Assembly: GCA_964017155.1 (NCBI GenBank)
Contig: OZ024865.1
Location: 40,875,200 to 40,939,199, forward strand
DNA: 64,000 nt
Origin: Oasisia sp. SBJ-2009
Lineage: Eukaryota; Annelida; Polychaeta; Sabellida; Siboglinidae
Direction of reading: 5' to 3'
The notes beneath the pieces are model-generated. The model was not told where the DNA came from and ran no database searches. It saw only the letters and a list, made by a program, of their open reading frames with translations. Positions 62,470 to 64,000 of this stretch are shown piece by piece (position 1 is the stretch's first letter; every line of letters begins with the position of its first letter). A program made the position numbers and the translations under genes.

Positions 62470-63232
62470 TGAAGCCGTGAGTATGCACGAAGCCATGAGT
62501 ATGCATCATTTCCTTAGTCCCTATGTGCATTGCTTGAAGCTATTCAAGCCTTATAATAGAGCTGCATTACTTATGCACGTATTCCATGGTGTTTGTATAG
62601 CTACAAGTACATGTATGCCATTTCTAAAAAAAAATTGTTAATAATCTACCAGAAAGTTTGAAACCGTGAGTATGCCATCATATCCTAGTAATAAAACATT
62701 TTTTAGACAATAACCACACGAATCGTCACAGCAGAGAGTTCAGATTACTAAATAAACATATAAATACTTAGTAATACGTTGGAGCAAATCAGGGTTCTCA
62801 TTTCTAAGTTACGCTGTTTTAGAGATAAATAACAAAAATATATGTATATGAAACCATGGATATGCATAATTAAATCACCTCCAAATTTAAGTATAATTGT
62901 CCTGTGTCGATAAGCCATACCTTTTTGGATTCGCACACCCTTCTAGAAACCCAGGGATGTATTATATAAATGAACCATACATGGACCTGGTAGAGGTATG
63001 AACTGACAGAAGGTCATATCTATGAAAAGGAATATATTTTTAGTGCACAAACTACTTTAATGCTATACCTTAAAGTTAAAAACATTAGAATACATGTTTA
63101 TTATTGAATCTCTAGCACGTATATATACTGTACATATATAAAATATGCTATATAGCAGGCAAATTAGACCTTACATAGCAATAAGGTATCTTTCAGTATA
63201 GTGAATAACGTGCATACTCACGGTTTCAGACA
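62470..63232. repeat. Dispersed GAAACCGTGAGTATGC words, possible foldback element
   Basis: AAGCCGTGAGTATGC at 62472, AGCCATGAGTATGCA at 62490, GAAACCGTGAGTATGC at 62658, GAAACCATGGATATGC at 62850. The inverted form GCATACTCACGGTTTC is at 63213. 62654 and 63232 could be inverted termini. Confidence 0.5.
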
Positions 63233-63409
63233 GTTAGTACATGTACTTTCAAAACATTGTCAAAGTTTCAATTTTCATAGTTAAGGTACCCAAATTCTTC
63301 CATGATTTGCTCAATATATACTCTATAAGTTTCCAAAAGCCAGTAATCATAGCATAACTTTTAAAAAACACCTCTCTAAACTCCATTTGTCGACGATTCG
63401 TGACTACTG

Positions 63410-63412
<3 letters not shown>

Positions 63413-63474
<62 letters not shown>
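63413..63474. repeat. (AT)n microsatellite
   Basis: Pure TA run of about 60 bp. Confidence 0.97.
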
Positions 63475-63480
<6 letters not shown>

Positions 63481-63696
63481 TTATATAATACATGGATAGG
63501 TGTTTAAAATTAATAGAAGATATAGATAGAAAAACCGAATATTAATAATATTTACCCCAATTCCCGTAGTTGTAACATCGATTGCAAGGCAGCGCCTAGC
63601 GATCGCCGTCTTCTTCCTGTCATTAATTGCAGTGGAGGTTGTTATTGTATGGCAATAGTACGTCTGTGCTCATGGTAATTAAGTTAAATCTAACAT

Positions 63697-64000
63697 TTAT
63701 AGAAGCATACACATTTTTTCAATTACATATCTTCCGTTTAAGTCTTCCAAACAACTTATCATTTTGAAAACAATCACGCCGACAAACTCCCGCAGCACTT
63801 GATACAACTGTACAGTGCGTTCCATAATCGAGGTCAAACCACAGGAAATGACCGGTAACCAAAACTGACCAGCTTCGTATGTGGAACATCGAGCAAATGT
63901 ACTTGATGATCGACGCATTGTTCTCGCTAATCTTTGCAACATCATGTCTTGGAACAGTACGTGGGCTGCAACTAATTCTTGCAGCGTCAAATGGGAAAAC
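63697..64000 (-). CDS. Open frame entering from the right edge, weak NLR/NACHT-like C-terminal segment
   Basis: The minus strand reads FSHLTLQELVAAHVLFQDMM, then about 30 residues, WLPVISCGLT, and a tail ending in a stop at 63697-63699. In NLR proteins a block of the form F-x-H-L-T-x-Q-E-(F/L)-x-A-A followed by V-x-x-F-x-x-G-L-T occurs after the NACHT module, and this resembles it. No NACHT motif is visible because the rest lies outside the window. Could be an exon or chance; no splice site decides it. Confidence 0.35.
   Translation of the reverse strand, partial: FSHLTLQELVAAHVLFQDMMLQRLARTMRRSSSTFARCSTYEAGQFWLPVISCGLTSIMERTVQLYQVLREFVGVIVFKMISCLEDLNGRYVIEKMCMLL

Overview
The window is animal genomic DNA with spliced GT-AG introns, dense simple repeats, tRNA-derived SINEs, foldback MITEs and decayed LINE ends. 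The protein sequence and repeat style suggest an invertebrate, most likely a mollusc; that placement is an inference. There are no bacterial operons, no CRISPR array and no intact tRNA or rRNA gene.

One large gene on the minus strand fills positions 1147-51341: a class IIA phosphatidylinositol transfer protein (RdgB / PITPNM family). I joined 19 coding exons by hand. Every junction is GT-AG and phase-compatible, giving 1092 complete codons plus two bases. In order they carry a PITP domain (residues 1 to about 258), an acidic linker with an FFAT motif (377-383), a DDHD domain with its preceding region (about 457-915), and the first half of the LNS2 domain (about 930-1092). The 3' end lies to the left of the window. 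The initiator exon (26 codons) is separated from exon 2 by a 26.3 kb intron. A 47-nt 5' UTR stretch with a 3' splice site precedes the ATG, so at least one non-coding first exon lies further right; 59190-59420 is one weak candidate.

The most unusual feature is what touches the exons. Four of the 19 coding exons have a tandem array whose repeat unit contains a copy of the exon-intron junction itself: about 28 extra 5' splice sites after the last visible exon (1-1146), 13 extra 3' splice sites before the DDHD exon at 4969-5117, three or four extra 5' splice sites beside exon 14543-14644, and three beside exon 24790-24922. A segment carrying the 3' splice site and 5' UTR of the initiator exon is duplicated downstream of it. 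Several transposon-like repeats also end 17-50 nt from splice sites of the same gene (exons at 3073, 6646, 8937, 11365 and 13234).

Layout: 1-25 kb holds 18 of the 19 coding exons with repeat-filled introns. 25-51 kb is intron 1, made of SINEs, MITEs, LINE ends, microsatellites and a 46-bp minisatellite. 51-60 kb is the 5' flank with foldback elements. 60-62.2 kb has a long GTCC microsatellite followed by two pieces of a decayed mobile-element-type protein gene (plus strand). 63.7-64 kb has an open frame entering from the right edge on the minus strand that weakly resembles the end of an NLR/NACHT protein.
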